From positions 1-39,963 of the forward strand of contig JAGCMB010000051.1 of the NCBI GenBank assembly GCA_017646665.1: 39,963 nucleotides of DNA, given 5' to 3'. Numbering within the stretch: the first letter of the stretch is position 1; every line of letters starts with the position of its first letter. The DNA is from Bacteroidaceae bacterium (lineage in GTDB: Bacteria; Bacteroidota; Bacteroidia; Bacteroidales; Bacteroidaceae). Below, in pieces: positions 18,758 through 27,620 of the stretch. The notes below the pieces were generated by a model. The model was not told where the DNA came from and searched no databases. It was given only the letters and a program-made list of their open reading frames with translations. A program made the translations under genes and the position numbers.

Positions 18758-19738
18758 ATGAGCAAAACAGTTTTGGTAACAGGCGGAGCAGGTTTTATCG
18801 GCTCCAATTTGTGTGAAGCACTTTTAAAACGTGGCGACAAAGTTGTATGCCTTGACAACTTTGCCACAGGCCATATGCACAATCTCATACCATTGATGAA
18901 CGAATATCCCGACAGATTCAGCCTCATCGTCGGCGACATCCGCAACATTGAGGATTGTCGCAAGGCAGTAGATGGAGTGGACTATGTCCTACACGAGGCA
19001 GCATTAGGTTCAGTACCCCGTTCAATCAAAGACCCGGTTACAACAAACAATGTCAACATTCTCGGATTCTTGAATATGATTATCGCTTCGCGCGATGCCG
19101 GTGTAAAACGTTTTGTCTTCGCCGCCAGCAGCTCAACATACGGCGACAGCAAGAGCCTCCCGAAGGTTGAGGATGTCATTGGCAAGCCACTTTCACCATA
19201 TGCAATCACCAAATACGTTGATGAACTCTATGCCGACGTCTTTGCACGCACATATCAAGGCTTTGAATATATCGGTTTGCGCTATTTCAATGTCTTCGGA
19301 CGCCGCCAGGACCCCAATGGTGCTTATGCTGCCGTAATTCCATTGTTTGTAAAGAAATTTATGGCACACGAAGCTCCGAATATCAATGGTGATGGCGAAT
19401 ACAGTCGCGATTTCACTTACATTGAAAATGTCATCGAGATGAACCTGCGTGCAATTGACACAGACAACCCGGCAGCTGTAAACCAGATATACAACACTGC
19501 GTTTGGCGAGCGCACCACACTTAACCAGTTGGTTGCCGGCCTCAAGGAGTTCTTGTCGGAGTTCGATCCAGAAATTGCAAAAATAGAACCTACACACGGC
19601 CCCAACCGCGCCGGCGATATACCCCACTCACTTGCCTGCATCGACAAGGCCAAGGAGTTGCTTGGATATAACCCACAGTATAGCATGCGCGACGGCTTGC
19701 GCGAGGCCTGCAAGTGGTATTGGGAGAATTTGAAATAA
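18758..19738 (+). CDS. UDP-GlcNAc/GlcNAcA 4-epimerase, TviC/WbpP type
   Basis: The 326-residue extended SDR enzyme has the NAD-binding TGGAGFIGSN (8-17), AASSSTYGDS, the catalytic Tyr-x3-Lys in SPYAITKYVDEL, and RYFNVFGRRQDPNGAYAAVIP. The HEAALGSVPRSIKDP stretch resembles the subgroup of WbpP and TviC, which epimerise C4 of UDP-GlcNAc or UDP-GlcNAcA. It sits 22 bp before a WbpO/TviB-type dehydrogenase, the same pairing used to make UDP-GalNAcA for Vi antigen and P. aeruginosa O6. Substrate and order of steps are inferred from this pairing. Confidence 0.85.
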   Translation: MSKTVLVTGGAGFIGSNLCEALLKRGDKVVCLDNFATGHMHNLIPLMNEYPDRFSLIVGDIRNIEDCRKAVDGVDYVLHEAALGSVPRSIKDPVTTNNVNILGFLNMIIASRDAGVKRFVFAASSSTYGDSKSLPKVEDVIGKPLSPYAITKYVDELYADVFARTYQGFEYIGLRYFNVFGRRQDPNGAYAAVIPLFVKKFMAHEAPNINGDGEYSRDFTYIENVIEMNLRAIDTDNPAAVNQIYNTAFGERTTLNQLVAGLKEFLSEFDPEIAKIEPTHGPNRAGDIPHSLACIDKAKELLGYNPQYSMRDGLREACKWYWENLK

Positions 19739-19760
19739 AAATATTAAATAAATAAAATCA

Positions 19761-21029
19761 ATGAACAAGATTAAAATTTGTGTAATCGGCCTTGGTTACG
19801 TTGGTTTGCCCTTGGCGCGCCTTTTCTCAACAAAGTACAAAACCGTTGGTTTTGACATGAACGCAAAACGTTGCGAGGCACTTATGGCCGGCCACGATTC
19901 AACACTTGAGGTCAGCGACGAGTTGTTGCAGGACGCAATCAACAACCATGGATTTGTCTGTACAGCCGATATTGAGGCTATACGCGACTGTAATTTCTAT
20001 ATTGTTGCAGTACCAACCCCCGTTGACGAGAACAACAACCCCGACCTCACACCACTCTATGGTGCATCAACAACAGTAGGTAAAGTCATCTCGAAAGGAG
20101 ATATTGTCGTATATGAATCAACAGTTTATCCAGGCGTAACAGAAGATGAATGCATCCCTGTTGTAGAGAAAGTGTCCGGAATGAAGTTCAATGTCGATTT
20201 CTTTGCAGGCTATTCTCCCGAGCGCATCAACCCGGGCGACAAGTTGCACACCGTTGAGAAAATCAAAAAGGTAACAAGTGGTTCAACACCCGAAATTGGC
20301 AAGATTGTTGATGAAGTATATTCTTCAGTTATCACAGCCGGTACCCACCTTGCACCAACAATGAAAGTTGCAGAGGCTGCAAAGGTCATTGAGAACTCAC
20401 AGCGCGACATCAACATTGCATTTGTCAATGAACTTTCAAAAATATTCACAAAGATGGGCATTGACACCCTCGACGTTCTTGAAGCAGCCGGAACAAAGTG
20501 GAATTTCCTTCCCTTCCGTCCAGGCTTGGTTGGTGGCCACTGCATTGGCGTTGACCCCTACTACCTTGCACAATGTGCACAGCGCTATGGCTACAACCCC
20601 GAGATTATCCTCGCAGGTCGCCGTATGAATGACGGTATGGGCGAGTACGTTGCAACCGAAACCATCAAACATATGCTCAAGAAAGGCATTCAGGTTTTGG
20701 GAAGCCACATTGTCATCTTTGGTTTCACATTCAAAGAGAACTGCCCCGACGTACGCAATACAAAAATCATTGACATCTACCGTGCTCTCAAGGAATACAA
20801 TGTAAACATCACGGTTTACGATCCATGGGCCAATCCGGCAATTGCAAATCACGAATATGGCATTGAGGTGACAAATGAACTTCCGACAGAAAAGTTCGAT
20901 TCACTCATTATGGGTGTAGCGCACAACGAGTTCAAAGGACTTGATGTTACCCAGTTTGTCAAAGAGAAACACGTAATCTTCGATGTCAAGGGCACACTCC
21001 CTAAAGCAATCGTTGACGCAAGACTCTAA
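19761..21029 (+). CDS. UDP-N-acetylhexosamine 6-dehydrogenase, TviB/WbpO type
   Basis: The 422-residue nucleotide-sugar dehydrogenase has GLGYVGLPLARLF (8-20), AVPTPVDENNNPDL, YSPERINPGD and the catalytic cysteine in GLVGGHCIGVDPYY (C261). The SPERINPGD and GGHCIGVDPYYL forms are those of WbpO, TviB and WecC rather than of UDP-glucose dehydrogenase. NAD+ oxidises C6 of a UDP-HexNAc, giving UDP-GlcNAcA or UDP-GalNAcA together with the neighbouring 4-epimerase. Full length with an intact C-terminal domain (FGFTFKENCPDVRNTK). The following 87 bp hold an unusual folded element (21043-21095). Confidence 0.9.
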   Translation: MNKIKICVIGLGYVGLPLARLFSTKYKTVGFDMNAKRCEALMAGHDSTLEVSDELLQDAINNHGFVCTADIEAIRDCNFYIVAVPTPVDENNNPDLTPLYGASTTVGKVISKGDIVVYESTVYPGVTEDECIPVVEKVSGMKFNVDFFAGYSPERINPGDKLHTVEKIKKVTSGSTPEIGKIVDEVYSSVITAGTHLAPTMKVAEAAKVIENSQRDINIAFVNELSKIFTKMGIDTLDVLEAAGTKWNFLPFRPGLVGGHCIGVDPYYLAQCAQRYGYNPEIILAGRRMNDGMGEYVATETIKHMLKKGIQVLGSHIVIFGFTFKENCPDVRNTKIIDIYRALKEYNVNITVYDPWANPAIANHEYGIEVTNELPTEKFDSLIMGVAHNEFKGLDVTQFVKEKHVIFDVKGTLPKAIVDARL

Positions 21030-21042
21030 AAGAAGAAACGGA

Positions 21043-21095
21043 AGCAACCGCACAGGTGGGGCCTACAAGTCTGTGGTTCAATACCACCGGTTGCT
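21043..21095 (+). other. Structured intergenic element with tRNA-like acceptor and T-arm
   Basis: AGCAACCG (21043-21050) pairs perfectly with CGGTTGCT (21088-21095). Immediately inside the 3' arm is a small hairpin, GTGG-TTCAATA-CCAC (21073-21087), with a 7-nt loop matching the tRNA T-loop pattern TTCRANN. Directly after comes ACAAAAAAC. No D or anticodon arm fits in the remaining 22 nt, so it is not a normal tRNA. A competing fold is possible, pairing AACC..ACAG (21046-21055) with CTGTGGTT (21071-21078). It could be a weak terminator, a leader switch or a tRNA remnant. Confidence 0.35.
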
Positions 21096-21116
21096 ACAAA
21101 AAACAAACATCATATT

Positions 21117-22334
21117 ATGGCATCAAAGAAGAAACAGGTAATAATGTTATATGTGTCATCACTGGCGGGTGTTGCAATAGGAATGCTCAGTTCAGTGATT
21201 AACACCAATGCTCTCATTCCCGAGCAATACGGTGATTTCAGATATATACAGAATATCATTTCATTCATTTCCAGCCTACTGCTATTCGGTTATTTCACAT
21301 CGGGCAGCAGGTTGCTGGCACTTTCGAAAGACGAGGAATACAGTCGCCGCATACGAGGTGTCATGTGTACGATATTGGGCTGTGCGCAATTGGTTTTGAT
21401 GCTGTCAATGCTTGTCCTATATTTTGTCAGTGACAGCAACAATGAGAATATAGCCCCGTTGTTCCTGGCAGCATTACCAGTGTGTGGAAATGTAATAATG
21501 CTAAATTACATAAACACCACAGCGCAAGGCGATAACCATATTGGCAGAATTTCAATGGCAAGGCTATTGCCAACATTCATTTACGTCATTGCGGCCTATT
21601 TTATATACCAAGAGTTCAGTGCAACCCCAATGCTAATGTTGGTATTGCATAATGGTATTGCGGCTGCAATATTATTAAGCATCATTATTTCTACAAAGCC
21701 AAAATTCAAGGACCTCAGAGGCTCATTCAAAATACTTAATGAAGAAAACAAGAAGTATGGTTTTAATGTATATATTGGTTCGCTGACGGCTGTTTCTACT
21801 GGATATATCGCAGGTATCACCTTGGGTATATTTTGTAAAGACAATACAGAAGTCGGTTTCTACACTCTCGGACTCACATTGTCCGGTCCATTGGCAATGT
21901 TGCCTTCCATAATAGGTACAACATATTACAAGAAATTTGCCAACGAAAGCAGAATAAGCAAGAAGGTAATGCAATCATCAATATTGATAACAATCATTAG
22001 CCTTTTTGCATTCATTCTACTCATTGACTTCGTTGTGGACTTCCTTTACAACGACAGCTACTCACAAGTAAGCAACATCGCAATATGGCTTGCAGCAGCA
22101 GTAAGCATTCACGGTTTCGGAGATATGCTGAACCGCTTTCTTGGAGCACACGGCAAAGGAAAGGAATTACGCAACGCAGCATTTATATGTGGTGGAATAT
22201 TGATTATCGGTAATATTCTATTTGTATACTTGTGGGGAATTACCGGTGCCGTCATTACTAAAATCGCAAGTTCAGCCGGTTACTTTTTTACTTTGTTATA
22301 CTATTATTTAAGTTATACTAAAACAAATAAATGA
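21117..22334 (+). CDS. Wzx-type oligosaccharide flippase
   Basis: The 405-residue protein is hydrophobic throughout, with about 12 predicted membrane segments beginning at VIMLYVSSLAGVAIGML, the layout of the MATE-like polysaccharide transporter family. The early LIPEQYGDFRYIQNIISFISSLLLFG is the usual family signature after the first helix. Wzx proteins flip undecaprenyl-linked repeat units to the periplasm, where Wzy polymerises them; a Wzy candidate lies at 22957-24216. It overlaps the next gene by four bases (ATGA). Exact substrate cannot be told from sequence. Confidence 0.85.
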   Translation: MASKKKQVIMLYVSSLAGVAIGMLSSVINTNALIPEQYGDFRYIQNIISFISSLLLFGYFTSGSRLLALSKDEEYSRRIRGVMCTILGCAQLVLMLSMLVLYFVSDSNNENIAPLFLAALPVCGNVIMLNYINTTAQGDNHIGRISMARLLPTFIYVIAAYFIYQEFSATPMLMLVLHNGIAAAILLSIIISTKPKFKDLRGSFKILNEENKKYGFNVYIGSLTAVSTGYIAGITLGIFCKDNTEVGFYTLGLTLSGPLAMLPSIIGTTYYKKFANESRISKKVMQSSILITIISLFAFILLIDFVVDFLYNDSYSQVSNIAIWLAAAVSIHGFGDMLNRFLGAHGKGKELRNAAFICGGILIIGNILFVYLWGITGAVITKIASSAGYFFTLLYYYLSYTKTNK

Positions 22335-22945
22335 ATATCCTAAAAAAAATATCAAATGATCCCCGTGGGTATATTGTTTCAAAATATATCTCATATAAAA
22401 ACCGCATAATAGAATTTTATTCAACGATAAAATGTAGGATAATAATGACCATAAAAGGGGTGGAATATGGCAAAAACTCAAAATTCCGTGGAACAACAAG
22501 GTTTCACAGAAGTCCAGAGTCTATAATTAGGATTGGTAATAATGTTACATTCAATTCTTCTTCAAGGTTCAATTACAGAGGACTTAACCACGAATGTATC
22601 TTGCAAACCAGCTCTAATGGTAAAATCACAATTGGAAATTATTGTGGTTTTTCTGGTGTAAGCATTGTTTCAAGTATTGGGGTTGAGATTGGCAATAATG
22701 TTATGTGCGGTGCCAACGTAATGATTGGAGACAGGAATGACCACGAAGACAAATACCCGCAGTATCCGCCTGCAAAGATTGTCATACAAGACAACGTTTG
22801 GATTGGAATGAATTGTGTCGTGATGAAAGGTGTTGTAATTGGAGAAAATTCTATAATTGGTGCAAATTCTATCGTAACAAAGGACATTCCCGCCAACTGC
22901 ATTGCAGCAGGAAATCCTTGTAGAGTAATAAAATACAGAGAATAA
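22331..22945 (+). CDS. Left-handed beta-helix acetyltransferase (CatB/LbH-like)
   Basis: The 204-residue protein carries hexapeptide repeats at about 65-195: IRIGNNVTFNSSSRF, GKITIGNYCGFSGVSIVSSIGVEIGNNVMCGANVMIGD, and a capping VIGENSIIGANSIVTKDIPANCIAAGNPCRVIKY. The loop after GANVMIGDRNDHE carries the likely catalytic His. It should O- or N-acetylate a sugar using acetyl-CoA. From here to about 28718 the DNA becomes clearly more A/T-rich than in the flanking sugar-nucleotide genes, suggesting separate acquisition. It is translationally coupled to the flippase gene. Confidence 0.85.
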   Translation: MNILKKISNDPRGYIVSKYISYKNRIIEFYSTIKCRIIMTIKGVEYGKNSKFRGTTRFHRSPESIIRIGNNVTFNSSSRFNYRGLNHECILQTSSNGKITIGNYCGFSGVSIVSSIGVEIGNNVMCGANVMIGDRNDHEDKYPQYPPAKIVIQDNVWIGMNCVVMKGVVIGENSIIGANSIVTKDIPANCIAAGNPCRVIKYRE

Positions 22946-22956
22946 CATTTGCCAGA

Positions 22957-24216
22957 ATGATAAAACTTTTAGATAATAGCAAAATAACAAGGTTCAACTA
23001 CTTCTATATGATGTGTATGATGGTATATCTAGGATATGCCACGGTTTTTGCACGCAATATGGGAGATATAACAACTTGGGGAAACGCATTTGCAATAATC
23101 ATAACAGCAATACTGGTTTTTAAAAACAAAATAAAATTCAGCAGTTCATATTTTGCCAGTATTGGGGTATTTTTTATATATGCAACAATAACAACAATCA
23201 ACAATGAAATCATAAATCCAATGTGGATTACGAAGTGGATAATATGGCTAACCATTTCCTACTGCATTTGCAAGACATACAAAGAAAAGTTGTTTGTTGT
23301 CTTTGAAACGTTGATGTATCAGCTTTGCATCATTTCGCTAATTTTCTGGACATTACATATCATAATGCCATCTGTAATTGAAGGGCTAATTTCAACAATC
23401 CAATTCTCAACGCCTAGTGGTGGTGAAGATAGTAATGTTGCCGGCAACATCATTTTCTACACAGTCGGTAGAGTGATTGATTTTAATGATTTCACATACG
23501 TCCAACGTAACGCAGGATTTGCTTGGGAACCGGGTGCTTTCGCGTCATACATTTGCTTGGCAATAGTATGTAATAGCCTGCGTAAAGATTTCAGTTTAAA
23601 AAACAACAAGGTGTTCATTGTTTTCATTATCACTCTATTAAGCACCCAATCCACAACCGGTTTAGTAACATTCATTGCCATGCTACTTGTATGGCTAGTA
23701 ATCAATCGCAGAGGATGGTATGCATTTCTGATTATCCCCATCGCGATATATCTCTTTCAACTTCCGTTTGTACAGGAAAAGATGCTGGCAGAATATCACG
23801 GACTTGAAGTTTTTGACCTATCTCAGACATCAAACGACGGTAACTACACGTTGGGACGAATGTCATCATTACTTCTTGACTGGCAAGAATTCCAAAGACA
23901 CCCAATTCTTGGACTAGGAGGATGGGAAGGCGGAACTTGGCTTAAGCAATTCGGATATGACAACGTTTCAACAATATCAGGTATCGGAGAAATGATATCG
24001 ATGTATGGAGCCATTATAACATCTCTGTTCCTGTTCTTGCTGATTAAATCGTCACATCATATAGCAAAAAGAATATCCAAGAATGGTTATTTGTTTATAA
24101 TTACGATTATTGGTATGATGGTTAGTTATGCACTATGGAAACATCCTGTGTATATATGTTTTTGGATGTATGGCATATATTGCGTAGAAAATAAATTAAA
24201 TAAAAAAACAAGATGA
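22957..24216 (+). CDS. Wzy-like O-antigen/capsule polymerase
   Basis: The 419-residue protein has about 11 hydrophobic segments and one large soluble loop (about 285-335), as in Wzy-family polymerases. Motifs seen are RNAGFAWEPGAFASYICLAI, reminiscent of the R-x-G/E-P-x-F pattern of bacterial polymerases, and LGLGGWEGGTWL after the loop. It would join repeat units in the periplasm. These proteins are poorly conserved, so assignment rests on topology, the motif and position beside a flippase. It is A/T-rich and overlaps the next gene by four bases (ATGA). Confidence 0.75.
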   Translation: MIKLLDNSKITRFNYFYMMCMMVYLGYATVFARNMGDITTWGNAFAIIITAILVFKNKIKFSSSYFASIGVFFIYATITTINNEIINPMWITKWIIWLTISYCICKTYKEKLFVVFETLMYQLCIISLIFWTLHIIMPSVIEGLISTIQFSTPSGGEDSNVAGNIIFYTVGRVIDFNDFTYVQRNAGFAWEPGAFASYICLAIVCNSLRKDFSLKNNKVFIVFIITLLSTQSTTGLVTFIAMLLVWLVINRRGWYAFLIIPIAIYLFQLPFVQEKMLAEYHGLEVFDLSQTSNDGNYTLGRMSSLLLDWQEFQRHPILGLGGWEGGTWLKQFGYDNVSTISGIGEMISMYGAIITSLFLFLLIKSSHHIAKRISKNGYLFIITIIGMMVSYALWKHPVYICFWMYGIYCVENKLNKKTR

Positions 24217-25397
24217 AAATTTACTTTGTTACCCGCCAGCCATATCCTTTTGGTGCAGCTATGACAAATAGATTATATTGCTATGCAAAAGGAATTGCAG
24301 ACAATAACTGTGAATGTGAAATTGTTGTATGCATACCAACTGAAACCGACTCAAATATAAGAAATAAAGAGAGTGTAGGAGAATATAATGGAACATCATT
24401 CCGCTACTCAACTAATAACACAATAAGAAGCCGCTCATTTTTCAAGAGAAGAATTGACGATATACTGGGCTATACAAAGACCTTCTTTTACTTGATCTCA
24501 AAAACTAAAAGAGATGATGTAGTTGTTGAAACTTCAAAAAGCAGATTGTGGTATTTCTTTTTATTCATCGCTCGTTATTTCCGTTCATTCAAACTTGTAT
24601 ATGAACTTAATGAATATCCTTTAGTTACAACAAAGCAAACCAAGAAAATTGAACTCAAACGAAAAAAACTTGAAAAGTTTGCTTTCAGCAGGCTCAATGG
24701 AGTAATTGCAATTTCAGAGACATTAAAGGAATATGCAACCGCTATCACAAAAGCCCAAATAATAAAGGTGCCGATAATCATAGATAAAGATACAACTAAC
24801 AATATAACGCTTGACACACCACCAATTGACACTCCATATATCTTTCATTCAGGAACACTGACAGAGAGGAAAGATGGCGTGTGCGGTATGTTGGAAGCTT
24901 TTGGTATTGCAAAACCATCATTGCCACAAGATGCAAGATTCATACTCACTGGGAATTTGGAGAAATCACCAGATAAGGAAAAGATGAAAGAGATAATAAG
25001 AAAATATGATATTGGAAATTCAGTAGAGTTTGTAGGTTACCTTGACCTCGAAACACTACGCCGCTATCAAAAGTACTGTTCATTAGTTATAATAAACAAA
25101 TACCCCACTGAGCAGAATAAATATTGTTTTGCAACAAAAACAGGTGAATATTTGGCATTCTCCCGCCCAATAATAATGACTAGGGTTGGTGAGGCTATGA
25201 ACTACTTCAAAGATAAAGAGAATGCATATATTGTAGAACCAAATGATTCGAATCATATTGCAGAGAAAATAATTGATATATTCAAACACCCTGATGAGGC
25301 CAAAAAGATTGGTGAGCGAGGCTTCTTACTGACTGAAAGTGACTTCAATTATAAAACACAAGGTAAAAAAATGATTGATTTTTTCAAATCACTTTAG
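24213..25397 (+). CDS. Glycosyltransferase, GT4-like
   Basis: The 394-residue protein has a GT-B layout: an N-terminal strand MKIYFVTRQPYPFGAAMTNR, a middle switch AFSRLNGVIAISETLKEY, and a C-terminal donor domain with YIFHSGTLTERKDGVCGMLEAF, ILTGNLEKSPD, EFVGYLDLETLRRYQKYCSLVI and AFSRPIIMTRVGEAMNYFKD. The last part replaces the usual E-x7-E motif with a weaker version. Donor and acceptor are unknown. It is coupled to the Wzy gene and followed 34 bp later by the CapA-like gene. Confidence 0.8.
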   Translation: MKIYFVTRQPYPFGAAMTNRLYCYAKGIADNNCECEIVVCIPTETDSNIRNKESVGEYNGTSFRYSTNNTIRSRSFFKRRIDDILGYTKTFFYLISKTKRDDVVVETSKSRLWYFFLFIARYFRSFKLVYELNEYPLVTTKQTKKIELKRKKLEKFAFSRLNGVIAISETLKEYATAITKAQIIKVPIIIDKDTTNNITLDTPPIDTPYIFHSGTLTERKDGVCGMLEAFGIAKPSLPQDARFILTGNLEKSPDKEKMKEIIRKYDIGNSVEFVGYLDLETLRRYQKYCSLVIINKYPTEQNKYCFATKTGEYLAFSRPIIMTRVGEAMNYFKDKENAYIVEPNDSNHIAEKIIDIFKHPDEAKKIGERGFLLTESDFNYKTQGKKMIDFFKSL

Positions 25398-25431
25398 CTC
25401 CCAACCAATCGAATAACAATATCATACATTT

Positions 25432-26574
25432 ATGGACAGACAAAGCATAAAAATATTCATTGCAGGTGATGTAGTTCCACGTAACAAAACTGTGGAGTTA
25501 TACAAAAAAGCCAAGGTTAATTCCCTATTTGAAGATTATAAAGAAATACTGGAATCAAGCGATATCAACATTGTAAATTTTGAAGCACCTATTATAAATG
25601 GAGCAATCACTCCGATTAAAAAAAGTGGTCCAAATCTATTTACAAGTAAAACAACCTTGAAGACATTGAAAGATGCAGGATTCAACTGCATTACTCTTGC
25701 AAATAATCATTTCAGAGACCAAGGCAATCAAGGTGTTATAGACACAATCAATGCAGCGAAAGAGATGCAAATGGATTTTGTTGGAGGCGGAGAGAATATA
25801 AATGATGCAAAGCAAATAAAATACATAAAGACAAAAGAAAAGGTTATCACATTGATTAATGTGTGCGAAAGCGAATATTCAATTGCGACAAACGATTATG
25901 GCGGTTCAAATCCTATTGATATAATATCATTATATAATGATATTAATGAGGCAAAAACAAAATCAGATTATATTATCGTAATATCACACGGAGGCACAGA
26001 ATTGTACAATTTACCAACTCCCAGGATGAAAAGGCTATTCAGGCATATTATAGATCTTGGAGCAGATGTCGTTATCAATCATCACCAGCATTGTTTTTCG
26101 GGTTATGAAGTATATAAGGGAAAAACCATATTTTATGGACTGGGAAATTTCAATTTCGACAGTAATAAAAAGGTTAACGAATGTTGGTTCTATGGATACA
26201 GCGTTATTCTGAACATTGGTAAAGAGGTAAAATTTGACATTGTACCTCATGAGCAGTGCAAAGAAGACGGACAGACAAGGATTCTTAAAGACCAGGCTGA
26301 ATTCTGGACAACCATTGGACATTTGAATAATATTATTGCTGACGATGATGAATTGCAGAGTAAATTCAATGACATGGCAATTATGAAAGCAAAAGGTTAT
26401 TTGACTAACTTTGAACCTTATAACAGTAGAATACCTAATAAATTATTCAGAATGGGACTGTTACCCAAGACATTCAATAAGAACAAATTATTAATTCTAT
26501 TGAATTATCTGAGGTGTGAAAGCCACAACGATGTATTAAAAGAAATACTTGATTACAAAATCAATAAACAATAA
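25432..26574 (+). CDS. CapA-like metallophosphatase-fold protein
   Basis: The 380-residue protein matches the CapA/PgsA family: FIAGDVVPRN (metal Asp at 13), VNFEAPI, LANNHFRDQGNQGV, ISHGGTELYNLPTPRM, the metal-site GADVVINHHQHCFSGYE and FYGLGNFNFD. The fold is that of calcineurin-like phosphoesterases. In Bacillus, PgsA/CapA is membrane-anchored and takes part in poly-gamma-glutamate production; this copy has no membrane anchor or signal peptide and should be cytosolic. It lies 11 bp before an ATP-grasp gene, a pairing that suggests amide-bond formation on the polymer or its precursor. The role is inference. Confidence 0.82.
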   Translation: MDRQSIKIFIAGDVVPRNKTVELYKKAKVNSLFEDYKEILESSDINIVNFEAPIINGAITPIKKSGPNLFTSKTTLKTLKDAGFNCITLANNHFRDQGNQGVIDTINAAKEMQMDFVGGGENINDAKQIKYIKTKEKVITLINVCESEYSIATNDYGGSNPIDIISLYNDINEAKTKSDYIIVISHGGTELYNLPTPRMKRLFRHIIDLGADVVINHHQHCFSGYEVYKGKTIFYGLGNFNFDSNKKVNECWFYGYSVILNIGKEVKFDIVPHEQCKEDGQTRILKDQAEFWTTIGHLNNIIADDDELQSKFNDMAIMKAKGYLTNFEPYNSRIPNKLFRMGLLPKTFNKNKLLILLNYLRCESHNDVLKEILDYKINKQ

Positions 26575-26585
26575 AAATATCTAGT

Positions 26586-27614
26586 ATGAAAATAGCTATT
26601 CATAAAAGAGAAGGTTCATTTTCGGATGATTGGATCAAATATTGCGAAAACAACAATGTAGATTATAAGATAGTAAATGCATACAGCAGCAATATTATAG
26701 AGGATTTAAAGGATTGTGATGCATTTATGTGGCATCATCGACATGGTGCCCCCAATGATGTATTATTTGCAAAACAATTATTAGCATCAATACAGGCTTC
26801 TGGTAAGGCCACTTTTCCAGATATAAATACAGGCTGGCATTTCGACGATAAGGTTGGCCAGAAATATCTTTTGGAATCAATTCAAGCACCACTTGTGCCA
26901 TCATTTGTATTTTATTCGAAAAAGGATGCTGTAGAATGGATAAACACCACATCATTCCCAAAAGTTTTTAAACTCAGAGGTGGTGCAGGTGCAGTCAATG
27001 TAAAGTTGGTGAAAGATAAGAAATCTGCGATAAAGCTTATAAATAAGGCATTTGGCAATGGTTTCAGCCCAAGTAACAGTTGGAATTCTTTTAAAGACAG
27101 GATTTCCGACTGGAGAAAGGGTAAAGCACCATTTATCCATGTAATAAAAGGATTCATAAGATTGTTATACAAGAACGAGACAAACAAGTACCTTCATCGC
27201 GAAAAAGGGTATGCATATTTCCAGGAATTCATTCCAGATAACAAATATGATACAAGACTCATCGTTGTTCATAGAAAAGCTCTCGGCGAAAGACGTTTTG
27301 TACGCAAGAATGACTTCAGAGCTTCGGGTAGTGGCGAGTTCAGTTATGACGGCATTGACGAAAGAATTGTAAAAGTAGCTTTCGATGTTGCAGACAAACT
27401 AAAACTTCAATCTGTTGCTTTTGATTTTGTAAAGGACAAAGAAGGCAATCCACTGATAGTAGAAATGAGCTATTGTTTCGGCACCAAAGGTGCAAAACGT
27501 TGTCCCGGATATTGGACAGATGATATGCAATGGCATCCTGGCGAGAATATTGATTTTTGCGGTTGGATGGTTGAAAATATTATTGAAGAAGTTAATTGTA
27601 AAAACAAACTATAA
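26586..27614 (+). CDS. ATP-grasp ligase-like protein
   Basis: The 342-residue protein shows an ATP-grasp arrangement: an N-terminal pre-grasp region with DCDAFMWHHRH, the nucleotide-binding FPKVFKLRGGAGAVNVKLVKDKK (about 124-146), a central YFQEFIPDNKYDTRLIVV strand, and the magnesium/ATP-binding SVAFDFVKDKEGNPLIVEMSYCFG (about 278-301). These enzymes use ATP to join a carboxylate to an amine or thiol. In this uronic-acid locus a plausible reaction is attachment of an amino acid or amine to a uronic carboxyl. This is inference, and the substrate cannot be read from sequence. It is A/T-rich like its neighbours and 6 bp from the next gene. Confidence 0.8.
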   Translation: MKIAIHKREGSFSDDWIKYCENNNVDYKIVNAYSSNIIEDLKDCDAFMWHHRHGAPNDVLFAKQLLASIQASGKATFPDINTGWHFDDKVGQKYLLESIQAPLVPSFVFYSKKDAVEWINTTSFPKVFKLRGGAGAVNVKLVKDKKSAIKLINKAFGNGFSPSNSWNSFKDRISDWRKGKAPFIHVIKGFIRLLYKNETNKYLHREKGYAYFQEFIPDNKYDTRLIVVHRKALGERRFVRKNDFRASGSGEFSYDGIDERIVKVAFDVADKLKLQSVAFDFVKDKEGNPLIVEMSYCFGTKGAKRCPGYWTDDMQWHPGENIDFCGWMVENIIEEVNCKNKL

Positions 27615-27620
27615 CGATAT

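Noticed and set aside
21043-21095. Functional tRNA gene
   Set aside because: Only 53 nt long, with no room for D and anticodon arms.
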